DNA of 64,000 nt from Verrucomicrobiales bacterium. Lineage in GTDB: Bacteria > Verrucomicrobiota > Verrucomicrobiia > Limisphaerales > CAIMTB01. The position numbers were made by a program, and so were the translations under genes. Where the stretch lies: positions 1 to 64,000 of the forward strand of contig JAEUHG010000294.1 in assembly GCA_016795425.1 (NCBI GenBank), given 5' to 3'. The notes under the pieces were generated by a model that saw only the letters and a list, made by a program, of their open reading frames with translations, was not told the origin of the DNA and did no database searches. Positions 27,085-36,574 of the stretch are shown in pieces (positions within the stretch are counted from its first letter, which is position 1; every line of letters begins with the position of its first letter).

Positions 27085-27891
27085 TCAAATGGTCTGCGCC
27101 AGAAAACCTCCGTCGATCACGATGTCGGTGCCGGTCACGAAACTGCTCGCCTTCGGACTCGCAAGAAAGACCACGGCGCCGACGAGTTCCGCCGGTTCGC
27201 CAAATCGCGCCATCGGAGTATGTCCGAGAATGGCTTGCCCGCGGGGTGTGGGCACCCCGTTGGCGTCGAACAGCAACCGCCGATTCTGCTCGGCCGGAAA
27301 GAAACCGGGAGTGATGGCATTGACCCGAACCCCGGCTGGAGCCCATTCACGCGCGAGAAACCGCGTGAGACTGAGCACCGCTGCCTTGGCCGCGGAATAG
27401 GCAACGACGCGGGAGAGCGGAATACGAGCTGATGCGCTGGCTACGTTGATGATGCTGCCGCGTCCCTGACGTTTCATGGCACCTCCGATCACCTGGCAGG
27501 GCAGCAGCACGCCGCCTACCACATTCAGGTCAAAGTTCGCACGCCAATCCGCCAGCTCAATCTGTTCGAAGGCGCGCTCGGCGGTGACCGTGACCTTGGG
27601 ATCGTTGCCACCCGCCGCGTTCACCAGAACCGTCGGCGCACCGAACGCGGCCGAGATCTCGTCGCAGGCGCGCGTCAGGCCGGCCCTATCGGTGGCATCC
27701 GCCGCGAAAAACTTCGCGACACCGCCGGCCCTCTCAATGGCCGCAACCCGCGCCTGCCCACGCTCCGCGTTCCGTCCCAGCACCGCCACTTTTGCCCCAG
27801 CCCCACCCAACCCATCCGCAATGGCGCCGCCAAGAATCCCGGTCGCCCCAATCACCACGGCCACTTCACCCTGCAAATCGAAGAGTTTCAT
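27085..27891 (-). CDS. SDR-family oxidoreductase, D-mannonate oxidoreductase-like
   Basis: A 268-aa classical short-chain dehydrogenase from ATG 27891 (MKLFDLQGEVAVVIGATG). The cofactor loop is GATGILGG, the NAAGG motif follows at about 90, and the catalytic Tyr/Lys are in 'YSAAKAAV'. The end 'VTGTDIVIDGGFLAQTI' is standard for the family. The start and the 'GILGGAIADGLGGAGAKVAV' segment resemble SDRs annotated as D-mannonate oxidoreductase (fructuronate reductase activity), part of hexuronate degradation. KDG kinase would act later in the same route. It precedes the phosphohexomutase gene by 23 bases. Confidence 0.8.
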   Translation of the reverse strand: MKLFDLQGEVAVVIGATGILGGAIADGLGGAGAKVAVLGRNAERGQARVAAIERAGGVAKFFAADATDRAGLTRACDEISAAFGAPTVLVNAAGGNDPKVTVTAERAFEQIELADWRANFDLNVVGGVLLPCQVIGGAMKRQGRGSIINVASASARIPLSRVVAYSAAKAAVLSLTRFLAREWAPAGVRVNAITPGFFPAEQNRRLLFDANGVPTPRGQAILGHTPMARFGEPAELVGAVVFLASPKASSFVTGTDIVIDGGFLAQTI

Positions 27892-28020
27892 GACGAAAGG
27901 ACGGGAGATTGCGACGAACGCGGCGCCAGCAGAAGTCCATTTATCGCCCGCACGAATCGCCTGCCGTACCCACCCCCCGCGCTCGCCTTCCAAACCGACT
28001 CGCGATTGGATCCCCACGGC

Positions 28021-28518
28021 ATGCCCAACGCCCTACTGCCATCCGGTGCCCCAGGTCGTCGTCGCAAATCCAATTCGCCCCGGCAACCCACCAGGGTGCG
28101 ACCGTCCGCCCCTGCGCTCCAGGCTCCGCCGCCCGTCGAGCGCCAACGCAGCCCAATCGACGGATGGGGAGTCTTTGCCACTCGTCCACTCCCGGCGCGG
28201 CGAAAAATCGGAGAGATCCAAGGCGAACTGCGTCGCCTGCCACGGGCGCGATGGGAGATCGCGGACCACCGCCGGATCTATTTCGTCGAACTTGACGAGC
28301 GCTGGGCGCTGGATTGCCGAAAGGACAAGCTGTTCAAACACCTGAATCACAGCTGCCGTCCCAACTGTTACCTTCGCGTCTCCCACCGACGAATTGAGGT
28401 CTACACCCTGAACGCCATTCCGGCGCAGACCGAACTCACGGTGGACTACGTCGAAACCCCGCATCGTCGTGGCATGAAGTGCCAGTGTGGCGCCCCTACC
28501 TGCCGCGGTCGCCTTTGA
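28021..28518 (+). CDS. SET-domain protein (protein lysine methyltransferase-like)
   Basis: A 165-aa protein from ATG 28021. The SET core is recognisable: 'SPIDGWGVFATRPLPARRKI' (SAM-binding GxG), 'FKHLNHSCRPNCYLRV' (the NHS.xPN pseudoknot motif) and 'IPAQTELTVDYVE' (catalytic Tyr). A post-SET zinc segment, 'CQCGAPTCRGRL', closes the protein. SET proteins methylate lysine side chains using SAM. Bacterial copies of this small form are often thought to be acquired from eukaryotes, and their targets are mostly unknown. The first 45 residues are basic, Pro-rich and probably disordered. It is divergent from the SDR gene across about 130 bases. Confidence 0.82.
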   Translation: MPNALLPSGAPGRRRKSNSPRQPTRVRPSAPALQAPPPVERQRSPIDGWGVFATRPLPARRKIGEIQGELRRLPRARWEIADHRRIYFVELDERWALDCRKDKLFKHLNHSCRPNCYLRVSHRRIEVYTLNAIPAQTELTVDYVETPHRRGMKCQCGAPTCRGRL

Positions 28519-28619
28519 ACGTGCGCCGCGCCCTTGCACTGAGGCGATGTTCGGGCAGGCTTCCGGGGCACACCGTGGCGAACCGCATCCCGAATCCGAT
28601 TCCCCAGCCCCGAGGCATT

Positions 28620-31600
28620 GTGGCGTCCCTGAAACTCGGGCGATCGATCCTGGCTGCCTTGTGCATCTCGCTCGTCCGCTTGTTCGCCGAAACCGCCGCA
28701 CCCAAGCCCATCGATTTCAACCAGGAGATTCGCCCCATCCTGGCCGAGAATTGCTATCAATGCCACGGGCAGGATGCCCAAAACCGCAAGGCTGACCTGC
28801 GCTTGGATACCGAGGCGGGGTCACGCCAAAGACACGAGGGCCGAGCCGCCATCGTTCCGGGTGACCCCGCAAGTTCCGAACTGCTGCACCGCCTCGTCAC
28901 CGACGATCCCGAGGAGCGCATGCCGCCGCCCGCCTCGCATCGAGCGATCTCGTCCCAACAACAGGCCCTCCTGCATCGGTGGATTCGGGAAGGTGCCGCC
29001 TATGACCGGCATTGGGCCTTCAAGCCGCCCATTCGCGCCCCGATGCCGGCCGTGCGCCGACAGGATTGGCCGCGCCGGCCGCTGGACACGTTCATCCTGG
29101 CACGCCTCGAGGCGATGGATGTGGCCCCCAGCCGGGAGGGCTCACCGTCGGCATGGCTGCGCAAAGCCAGCTTCGATCTCACCGGCCTGCCCCCCACGCC
29201 TGATGAACTCGACCGCTTTGAACGAGACGTCGCCCGCCATGGCGAGGCCGCCTATGAAGCCGCAGCCGACCGCCTTCTTCATGCGCCGGCTTTCGGCGAA
29301 CGGCAGGCGCAGGAATGGCTCGATGTCGCCCGTTACGCCGACACTCACGGATTCAACAACGATACAACCCGAACCCTCTGGCGATGGCGTGACTGGGTCA
29401 TCGACGCGTTCAACGACGGGATGCCATACGATCGCTTCGTGGTGGAACAGCTCGCCGGCGATTTGATTCCCGACGCAACCCTGGAGCAGAAGATCGCCAC
29501 TGGCTTCGGAAGAAACCACGTCGTCAATTCGGAAGGCGGGATCATCGACGAAGAATACCGGGTCGAATACGTTGCCGACCGGGTGCGCACCCTGGGCATG
29601 GCCTGGCTCGGCCTGACCCTGGAGTGCAGCCGCTGCCACGATCATAAGTACGATCCGATCACTCAGCGGGATTACTACCGGCTATTTGCGTTCTTCAACC
29701 AGGTACCGGAGTCCGGCGAAGACGGCCGCATCGGAAACGCTGCTCCCATTCTCACCGCACCGACGCGGGAGGAAGCACGGCGACTGTCCGAACTCGACCA
29801 TGAAACCCGACTCGCGGACGACCTTCTGAGCGCCGTGCCCGACCCCGATCCGGACGTGGCCCTTCAGGCGTTGCTCCGAAGAGTGGACGCCGGGACCCCG
29901 TCGGCACCGACCGGCGCCCGGTACGCCCTCGAACAATCGCTGGCGCACGAGCGCCAGGTCACCCCCCAGACGCCCTCCGCCAACGTGCTTGAATTGCCAG
30001 GTTCGCAGGAGGTCGTGGCGGATGCCTCCCCCCCGGATTTCTCTGCGGCCCGGCCCTGGACCGTCGCCACGTGGCTGCGGTGGAATGGCGGGAATGCCCC
30101 GGTCCTCTCGACCATGGACATGTTGGTGGATCCATCGGCCGGCAACTCTGGAAAAGGTGCCGAGCTTCGACTCACCGAATCCGGGCAGGTCGAGATTCGC
30201 ATTGCCGAGTTTTGGCCCGCCTACGCGATTCAGGTTCGGTCCGCCGACATTCTTCGTCGAGACACCTGGCATCACCTGGCCGCGAGTTTCGATGGAACAA
30301 CCAAGGCGTCCGGAGTCCGGCTTTTCATCGACGGCCAAGCTGCCGACTTGGTCCCGGTTCGCGATGGTTTATCCGGTCGTTCGGCAAGCGGACACAAACC
30401 GAGAATCGGACGGTCGATCGCCAAAGCGCCCGACCTCTTCCAAGGAGCGGTTGGCGATCTGCGGCTCTACACCAACGCACTCGACGCCTCGGTGTTGACG
30501 CCATGGATCGAAGGCGCGATTGCCCGTTGGCTCGCCTTCAACGAGTCCGCGCGTCGGGCCCGTCCCGACCTGGTCCGACGCCTCGTTCTCCGTGACACCC
30601 ATCCCCAGTTTCAAGCCGCCTGGAAGCAGCGGGAGGCGGCGAGAGTGGAACGCCTGGCCATTCTCCACACAGCCCCGCAAACGATGGTGATGGCCGAACT
30701 TGCCGCACCCCGCCTGACAAGAATGCTTGGCCGTGGCCGGTATGACGCCCCTGGTGAAACGGTGACGGCGGGGGTTCCCGAGGATCTTCTGGGATCCTGG
30801 CCCGCCGGAGCGCCCCTCGATCGGCGCGGTCTCGCCCAATGGTTGGTTCAACCCGATCACCCACTCACCGCTCGCGTGGTGGTCAACCGGTTCTGGGCGC
30901 AACTGTTCGGCGTTGGGCTGGTGAAGACGGTCGAGGATTTTGGCGTGCAGGGTGAATCCCCCACCCACCCCGCCCTCCTCGATCGGCTGGCGACCTCTTT
31001 CGTCGATTCCGGATGGAATGTCCGAGGCCTTTTCAAAGAGCTGGTTCTGTCGGCGACCTATCGACAAGACAGCACCGCGAAAGGAGAGCGACGCGAATTC
31101 GATCCAGAGAACCGTTGGCTGTCGCGCGGACCTCGCACCCGCCTGTCCGCGGAGACTCTCCGAGACCACGCGCTGTTCGTGGCCGGACTGCTGTCTCCGC
31201 GACTGGGAGGACCGAGCGTCTTCCCGCCCCAACCCGAAACGCTCTACCAAGGTGTCGTCGTCGCCGCGGATTATCCGGGAACCCGTTGGGTCCCCAGCGT
31301 GGGCCCGGATCGTTATCGACGAAGCCTCTACACCTTCTGGAAGCGCACGGTCCCGCATCCGGTGATGACGACTTTCGATGCCCCCGATCGCGAGGCGTGC
31401 ACCGCCCGCCGTCTGCCCACCAACACTCCGCTCCAGGCCCTCGCGCTTATGAACGAACCCACCTTCGTCGAGGCCGGCCGGTTCCTGGGCCGTCGTGGTC
31501 TCCAAACGGTGGCCGACAGCGACGCGGACCGTGTGCGGCGGATCTTCCGCCTGGCCACCAGCCGGATTCCGGATGCCGTGGAAATCCAACGACTCACCGA

Positions 31601-31748
31601 CTTGCTCCAAACGTTGCGGCAGGATTTCACCTCCGATCCGGAGTCAACACGACGCTGGCTCGGGCACGTCGGCACGGCCGAGGAGGCGGCCTGGGAAGCC
31701 CTCGGAGGGGTGATCCTCAACCTTGATGAATCGATCACCAAAGGCTGA
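28620..31748 (+). CDS. Exported DUF1549/DUF1553 protein with N-terminal cytochrome-like domain and LamG-like domain
   Basis: A large planctomycete-type surface protein of about 1042 aa. The start is uncertain: no ATG is available, and GTG 28620 gives a plausible signal peptide (SILAALCISLVRLFAETAA). Earlier GTGs at 28575 or 28521 are alternatives. Domains in order are: a PSCyt1 segment with one CxxCH (ENCYQCHGQDAQNRKADLRL), a DUF1549 region ('LDTFILARLEAM'), a LamG-like jelly roll (about 500-640) and DUF1553 at the C-end ('ARVVVNRFWAQLFGVGLVKT', RLPTNTPLQALALMNEP). The function is not established. The family is typically paired with a DUF1501 gene, as here (3 bases downstream), and may serve polysaccharide use. 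Confidence 0.85.
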   Translation: MASLKLGRSILAALCISLVRLFAETAAPKPIDFNQEIRPILAENCYQCHGQDAQNRKADLRLDTEAGSRQRHEGRAAIVPGDPASSELLHRLVTDDPEERMPPPASHRAISSQQQALLHRWIREGAAYDRHWAFKPPIRAPMPAVRRQDWPRRPLDTFILARLEAMDVAPSREGSPSAWLRKASFDLTGLPPTPDELDRFERDVARHGEAAYEAAADRLLHAPAFGERQAQEWLDVARYADTHGFNNDTTRTLWRWRDWVIDAFNDGMPYDRFVVEQLAGDLIPDATLEQKIATGFGRNHVVNSEGGIIDEEYRVEYVADRVRTLGMAWLGLTLECSRCHDHKYDPITQRDYYRLFAFFNQVPESGEDGRIGNAAPILTAPTREEARRLSELDHETRLADDLLSAVPDPDPDVALQALLRRVDAGTPSAPTGARYALEQSLAHERQVTPQTPSANVLELPGSQEVVADASPPDFSAARPWTVATWLRWNGGNAPVLSTMDMLVDPSAGNSGKGAELRLTESGQVEIRIAEFWPAYAIQVRSADILRRDTWHHLAASFDGTTKASGVRLFIDGQAADLVPVRDGLSGRSASGHKPRIGRSIAKAPDLFQGAVGDLRLYTNALDASVLTPWIEGAIARWLAFNESARRARPDLVRRLVLRDTHPQFQAAWKQREAARVERLAILHTAPQTMVMAELAAPRLTRMLGRGRYDAPGETVTAGVPEDLLGSWPAGAPLDRRGLAQWLVQPDHPLTARVVVNRFWAQLFGVGLVKTVEDFGVQGESPTHPALLDRLATSFVDSGWNVRGLFKELVLSATYRQDSTAKGERREFDPENRWLSRGPRTRLSAETLRDHALFVAGLLSPRLGGPSVFPPQPETLYQGVVVAADYPGTRWVPSVGPDRYRRSLYTFWKRTVPHPVMTTFDAPDREACTARRLPTNTPLQALALMNEPTFVEAGRFLGRRGLQTVADSDADRVRRIFRLATSRIPDAVEIQRLTDLLQTLRQDFTSDPESTRRWLGHVGTAEEAAWEALGGVILNLDESITKG

Positions 31749-31751
31749 TCC

Positions 31752-33194
31752 ATGACCGATTGCGCACGCTATGATGTCACTGGCAACCGCCGGAGCTTTC
31801 TGCAGCGGACCGCCTATGGGCTCGGGGCGCTGGCCCTGGGCCAACTCCTGGCGCCAACGGTGGGCGCTTCGACCGAGTCCCCCACCACATTGCCGCACCA
31901 TCCACCCAAGGCCAAACGGGTCATCTGCCTGTTCCAGTCCGGCGGCCCCTCTCATCTCGACCTTCTCGATTACAAACCCGCCTTGAAGGCGCAGTTCGAC
32001 AAGGACCTGCCGGATTCCATCCGCCAGGGACAACGCATCACCGGCATGGTTTCGGGTCAGGCGCGACTGCCGGTTCAACCGAGCAAGTACACGTTTCGTC
32101 AGGCCGGAGCGTCGGGGCATTGGTGGAGTGAACTCCTGCCCTACACGAGCCAGGTCGCCGACCGGTTATGCGTCATCCGGTCCATGCACACGGAGGCCAT
32201 CAACCACGATCCCGCCATCACGTTCCTTCAGACGGGAAGCCAGCAACCGGGACGCCCCAGCTTTGGATCATGGCTCGACTACGGACTCGGCAGCGCCAAC
32301 GCCAATCTTCCCGCGTTCGTGGTCATGATCTCGGTTCCTGCCAAGGTTACCGCGGACCAAGGCCTGTTGGCCCGGCTTTGGGGCGCCGGATTCCTGCCCA
32401 GTCGTCATCAGGGTGTCCTGTTGCGCGGCTCTGGTGAACCCGTGTTGTACCTCGATGATCCGCCGGGTATCACCCGCGAACGCCGCCGAGTCCTGCTGGA
32501 TGCCACCGCTGATCTGAACCGGCACCGTCACGAACAGCTGGGCGACCCCGACATCGAAACGCGCATCGCTCAATACGAGATGGCCTTTCGCATGCAATCC
32601 AGCGTTCCGGAGCTCACCGATCTCCGTGATGAACCTGAGTCTGTGTACCGTCTTTACGGCGAGGAGGCCCGCCAACCCGGCACCTTCGCCCGGAACTGCC
32701 TTCTCGCCCGGCGCCTGGCCGAACGCGGGGTTCGATTCATTCAGTTGTATCATCGCGGTTGGGATCACCATGGCGATCTCGCCGGCAGACTCCCCGCACT
32801 TGCACGGGACACCGATCAGCCCAGCGCCGCATTGATCGCCGACCTCGAACAACGCGGCATGCTCGATGAAACGCTCGTGATGTGGGGTGGCGAGTTCGGC
32901 CGCACCGTCTACGCCCAGGGCGGCGCCAGCTACGAAAACTACGGCCGCGACCATCATGGCCGCGCCTTTTCGCTCTGGTTGGCCGGCGGCGGAATCCGGC
33001 CCGGCCTCGCCTACGGCGCCACGGACGATTTCGGGTTCAACATCGTCGAGAATCCGGTCCACATCCACGACCTCCAGGCGACCCTGCTTCATTGCCTGGG
33101 ATTGGATCATCAGCGCCTCACCTATCGATACCAAGGCCGTCAGTTTCGTCTCACGGATGTGCACGGACGAGTGGTTCGCGATCTGCTCGCCTAG
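31752..33194 (+). CDS. DUF1501 exported protein
   Basis: A 480-aa DUF1501 protein with a twin-arginine-like leader (NRRSFLQRTAYGLGALALG). Family landmarks are CLFQSGGPSHLDLLDYKP, 'GSWLDYGLG', 'HRGWDHHGDLAGRLPALARD' and 'MWGGEFGRT', with 'GRDHHGRAF' near the end. DUF1501 belongs to the alkaline-phosphatase/sulfatase-like superfamily. Its His/Asp pattern suggests metal binding, but no reaction has been fixed. It is co-directional with, and 3 bases after, the DUF1553 gene, the usual PVC pairing. Confidence 0.87.
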   Translation: MTDCARYDVTGNRRSFLQRTAYGLGALALGQLLAPTVGASTESPTTLPHHPPKAKRVICLFQSGGPSHLDLLDYKPALKAQFDKDLPDSIRQGQRITGMVSGQARLPVQPSKYTFRQAGASGHWWSELLPYTSQVADRLCVIRSMHTEAINHDPAITFLQTGSQQPGRPSFGSWLDYGLGSANANLPAFVVMISVPAKVTADQGLLARLWGAGFLPSRHQGVLLRGSGEPVLYLDDPPGITRERRRVLLDATADLNRHRHEQLGDPDIETRIAQYEMAFRMQSSVPELTDLRDEPESVYRLYGEEARQPGTFARNCLLARRLAERGVRFIQLYHRGWDHHGDLAGRLPALARDTDQPSAALIADLEQRGMLDETLVMWGGEFGRTVYAQGGASYENYGRDHHGRAFSLWLAGGGIRPGLAYGATDDFGFNIVENPVHIHDLQATLLHCLGLDHQRLTYRYQGRQFRLTDVHGRVVRDLLA

Positions 33195-33202
33195 GAGTTC
33201 CC

Positions 33203-35032
33203 TTGAAATCGAAGCCCGCGAAACCGTCCGCCCGCCGCGCGCGTCCATCGGGACACCGCCTGCCGCCGTTGACACTGGTTGCCTCCCTTTTGGGCGGCAT
33301 CGCCCTCAGCGCCGCCGCCCTGCTGTGGCTCCGGTCCTATCGCTCGACTCCGGACTCCCACGCACTCGCTGCCTCGCCGAGCCCCAAGGGCCCGGTCACC
33401 TTCACTCAGCACATCGCCCCCCTGCTCTATCAACACTGCTACGAATGCCATCGACACGGCCAATCCGGCCCCTTCCACCTCATCAGCTACGAAGACGCCA
33501 AAAAGCACGCCGTTGGCATCGCGGACGTCACCCGTCGACGATTCATGCCTCCTTGGCTTGCCGCCGATACGGTATACCCCTTTCAGGACCGGCGCGGACT
33601 CTCGTCGGCGGAGATCGACCTGATCCAGCAATGGGTCGCCGATGGATCGCCTGAAGGCCCGCGTTCCGCGCTGCCTCCCCTCCCGAGCCGCGAAGACGGT
33701 TGGCAACTGGGGCCGCCCGATCTCGTGGTGACCCTGCCCGAGCCCTACACCCTGCCCGGCGAAGGACGCGATGTTTATCGTAACTTCGTGGTGCCATTGA
33801 ACCACCGCGAACGCCGCTACGTGCGCGCGTTTGAATTCAGGCCCGGCAGCAAAGCCGTCCACCACGCCTTCCTGCGCATCGACGCCTCTGGCGAATCCCG
33901 ACGCCTCGATGCTCGCGATCCTGGGCTCGGATTTGGCGGCATGGACATTCCTCCCTCCGCGGATACCCCGACCGGACACTTCATGAGCTGGCAGCCGGGC
34001 CGGCGCCCCTCGGTTGTTCCGGATGGGCTTGCCTGGACTCTGCCCGCGGGGGCCGACGTGGTGCTGCTGATGCACATGCAACCATTGGGTCGACCGGAAC
34101 CACTGCAGCCTTCCATTGGTTTCTATTTCACCGATGTTCCCCCGACCAACACCCCGACCAAACTCGGACTCCGAAGTTACGCGATCGATCTTCCCGCCGG
34201 CTCGAGCAACACCGTGATCGAGGAATCAGTGACTCTGCCTGTGGATGCCGATCTGCTCGCGCTCCTGCCACACGCCCATTATCTGGCTCGCCGCATGGAG
34301 GGTTACGCCCAATGGCCAAACGGCACGCGCAAGACGCTCCTTCTGATTCCGGAATGGGACTTCAACTGGCAGACGGACTTTCGTTTTGCGCACCCGGTTT
34401 CTTTGCCGGCCGGAACCGTGCTGGGATTCAAGTACACCTACGACAACTCCACCAACAACCCCCGAAACCCCAGCCGTCCCCCGGTACCGGTCGGTTTCGG
34501 TCTTCAAACCACGGACGAAATGGGGGAACTCTGGTTCCAATTGCTCGCCCCCAAAAAGGCAGATCGCGAAAAGCTCGAAGAGGTTTCCGGTCGCCGAGGA
34601 TTCCGGGATCTGGAGCTGCTCACGCAACTCCGTCTTCGCAAGGATCCCAACGATGCCGAAGCCATCACGGAATTGGGTAAGATCCACTTGGCCCGCGGCG
34701 ACGCCGGTCTTGCCGTGCAGCAATGGAATTTGGCCCTGAAATTGCGTCCCGACCTCGCGGACGCCCATTACCACCTGGGACTGGTGGCCCTGCAGAGCGG
34801 CGAATTCGCCAAGGCGGAGTCGGCCTTTGTTGAATCCGCGCGACTCCGTCCCGAGCATTTCCAGTCTTTCGTGAATGCCGGCGTGGCCTGCATGCGCCAG
34901 GGAAAACTGGGGCGCGCAGGCAGCTTCCTGCAGGAGGCGTTGCGACTTCACCCTGGCGACACCGTGGCGGCGGACAACCTCCGCCTGGTCCAGGAGGCGC
35001 TCGCCAAGCAACGCCCGGGAACGCGCCCCTGA
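33203..35032 (+). CDS. Exported cytochrome/copper-monooxygenase-like protein with TPR tail
   Basis: A 609-aa protein starting at TTG 33203, supported by AGGAG at 33193-33197 five bases upstream; this site decides the start. A signal anchor (LTLVASLLGGIALSAAALLW) is followed by a CxxCH haem motif (HCYECHRHGQSGPFHL). A region from about 200 to 450 resembles copper type II ascorbate-dependent monooxygenases ('VHHAFLRID', 'VVLLMHMQPLG', 'LLALLPHAHYLARRMEGYA'). Residues about 490-600 carry TPR units (AVQQWNLALKLRPDLADAHY). It lies 8 bases after the DUF1501 gene. Enzyme activity is inferred from similar His/Met motifs only. Confidence 0.78.
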   Translation: MKSKPAKPSARRARPSGHRLPPLTLVASLLGGIALSAAALLWLRSYRSTPDSHALAASPSPKGPVTFTQHIAPLLYQHCYECHRHGQSGPFHLISYEDAKKHAVGIADVTRRRFMPPWLAADTVYPFQDRRGLSSAEIDLIQQWVADGSPEGPRSALPPLPSREDGWQLGPPDLVVTLPEPYTLPGEGRDVYRNFVVPLNHRERRYVRAFEFRPGSKAVHHAFLRIDASGESRRLDARDPGLGFGGMDIPPSADTPTGHFMSWQPGRRPSVVPDGLAWTLPAGADVVLLMHMQPLGRPEPLQPSIGFYFTDVPPTNTPTKLGLRSYAIDLPAGSSNTVIEESVTLPVDADLLALLPHAHYLARRMEGYAQWPNGTRKTLLLIPEWDFNWQTDFRFAHPVSLPAGTVLGFKYTYDNSTNNPRNPSRPPVPVGFGLQTTDEMGELWFQLLAPKKADREKLEEVSGRRGFRDLELLTQLRLRKDPNDAEAITELGKIHLARGDAGLAVQQWNLALKLRPDLADAHYHLGLVALQSGEFAKAESAFVESARLRPEHFQSFVNAGVACMRQGKLGRAGSFLQEALRLHPGDTVAADNLRLVQEALAKQRPGTRP

Positions 35033-35815
35033 TTACGCCTGGCGCGGCGACGTGCCCTTCAGCACCGCCGAGATCCCCGCCCTCAACTCCGCCTGCACCT
35101 CGTCGACGTGCCGGTCGCCGTTGACCATGGTGAAACCAAACTCGGACTGCAGTTGGCGGAACGTCGCGACGATGCGCTTCTGGTATTCGATAAAACTGTC
35201 AAACATGTCGCACGAGATCCCGAGATCCATCCCGCTCTCCCAGTAGTCGAGGGTGAAATCCTTTGCAAAGTTGCGCTCGATGAGGTTCTCGGGCGACACC
35301 TGCAGATAAAAAACCGCGTCAGGAACAAGGGCCATGCCGTAGAGCTTCCTGAGCCATCCCGGATCGATGCCCCGAACCAGGTCGCGGGCCATCAAGGTGT
35401 AGATGTACCGATCCGCCAGCACGATGTACCCCGCCCGCAGGCTCGGCAGGATCACATTGTCCAACTGATCCGCGAAATCCGTCGCGTAGAAGAGGCTGAT
35501 GGTGGTTCGACTGAGGGTGTTTCGATGCTTCGCCTCGTCCAATTCCTCGCTCACCAGGTTCGAGCGCTTGAGTCCGACCTGGGTGGTGGCATGGCCCGTG
35601 CCTTCCAGCCAGTCCACCAATCGCGCGATCTGGGTCGAACGGCCCGAGCCGTCCGCACCTTCGATCACAATCAATCGGCCACCGAGTTCTTCCGCCCGGA
35701 CTCCGGGAACCCCTTGCCCATAAAACCGTTTGGCGGACGGCTTCAGCACCACGACATCCACGGGCAGTTGGTCGGCGGTCGGCGGAGGCACACGATGGCG
35801 AGAGGGGCGGCGCAT
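35033..35815 (-). CDS. Thymidylate-kinase-like protein with altered Walker A
   Basis: A 260-aa P-loop kinase of the dTMP-kinase fold. An N-terminal extension of about 45 residues precedes 'GRLIVIEGADGSGRSTQIA'. The Walker A lysine is replaced by Arg (GADGSGRST), so ATP binding and phosphoryl transfer may be impaired. Other kinase landmarks remain: YATDFADQLDNVILPSLRAG and 'VLADRYIYTLMARD' (the DR(Y) motif). It lies 3 bases after a paralogue with an intact P-loop, with which it shares the 'TDFAD' and 'LADRY' blocks. A pseudoenzyme partner or a kinase for another nucleotide-like substrate is possible. Confidence 0.78.
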   Translation of the reverse strand: MRRPSRHRVPPPTADQLPVDVVVLKPSAKRFYGQGVPGVRAEELGGRLIVIEGADGSGRSTQIARLVDWLEGTGHATTQVGLKRSNLVSEELDEAKHRNTLSRTTISLFYATDFADQLDNVILPSLRAGYIVLADRYIYTLMARDLVRGIDPGWLRKLYGMALVPDAVFYLQVSPENLIERNFAKDFTLDYWESGMDLGISCDMFDSFIEYQKRIVATFRQLQSEFGFTMVNGDRHVDEVQAELRAGISAVLKGTSPRQA

Positions 35816-35818
35816 GGG

Positions 35819-36499
35819 TCAGGCGGGGCGATAGGTGAATTTCGAAGGATGAACCAGCTCCTCCAGCAACCGGCGCACCAATTGCTGCTGGGCTTCGATC
35901 GGCTGCGTGGCGTCCACCAATCGAAATCCAAACTCGGTGCTCATCCAAAGGTACTGTTCCAGCAGCCGTTCCTGGAACAATCGAAAGCTTTCCCGCGGAT
36001 CGGTGGACAATCTTAGGTCCATGCCAGCCTCGAAATACTTCGGCTCGAGGCGATCGGTCCGGATGCGGCTCAGGCAAATCTCCAGCGGCGCCCGGAAAAA
36101 GAAGGTGATATCGGCGGGCGCGGCGAACTCGTAGATCCCCCGCACCCAGGCCGGGGGGCAACCACGGACCACGTCGCGCGCGAAGGACGCGTAGAAATAC
36201 CGATCCGCCAACACCAGGTACCCCGCCCGCAGCAATGGCAGCACCTGGCGATCGTAGCGGTCCGCAAAATCCGTCGCGTGCAGCAGAGAAAAGGTGGTCG
36301 GCGTCAGCAATTCGCGGTTCCTCACCTTTGAGGTCGCGTTCTTCACCAGGTTCGAATCCTCCCATTCACACAAGAAGACCTTCACTCCCTGGAGTTCCAG
36401 CCAACGCTTGATGAGATGGATTTGTGTAGATTTCCCGGAGCCGTCGATCCCTTCGAAGGCAATCAATCGGCCACGGAATCGCTCGGCGCTTGTGCTCAT
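35819..36499 (-). CDS. Thymidylate kinase-like protein
   Basis: A 226-aa P-loop kinase. The intact Walker A is FEGIDGSGKSTQIHLIKRW (residues 14-32), and the DR(Y) motif is 'VLADRYFYASFARDVVRG'. A segment 'LHATDFADRYDRQVLPLLRA' corresponds to the dTMP-kinase lid-adjacent region. dTMP kinase phosphorylates dTMP to dTDP, but this tandem pair is diverged from classical Tmk (usually about 205-215 aa). The real substrate is therefore not certain; I left the symbol blank. It precedes the Arg-variant paralogue by 3 bases and follows the RND permease gene across about 75 bases. Confidence 0.78.
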   Translation of the reverse strand: MSTSAERFRGRLIAFEGIDGSGKSTQIHLIKRWLELQGVKVFLCEWEDSNLVKNATSKVRNRELLTPTTFSLLHATDFADRYDRQVLPLLRAGYLVLADRYFYASFARDVVRGCPPAWVRGIYEFAAPADITFFFRAPLEICLSRIRTDRLEPKYFEAGMDLRLSTDPRESFRLFQERLLEQYLWMSTEFGFRLVDATQPIEAQQQLVRRLLEELVHPSKFTYRPA

Positions 36500-36574
36500 T
36501 CGGACGCCCGGAAATTAGGCCGCCATGGCAGGCGCGCCAAGGCCTAGTTGACGGGCGCCATCGGTGCCCGCCGC

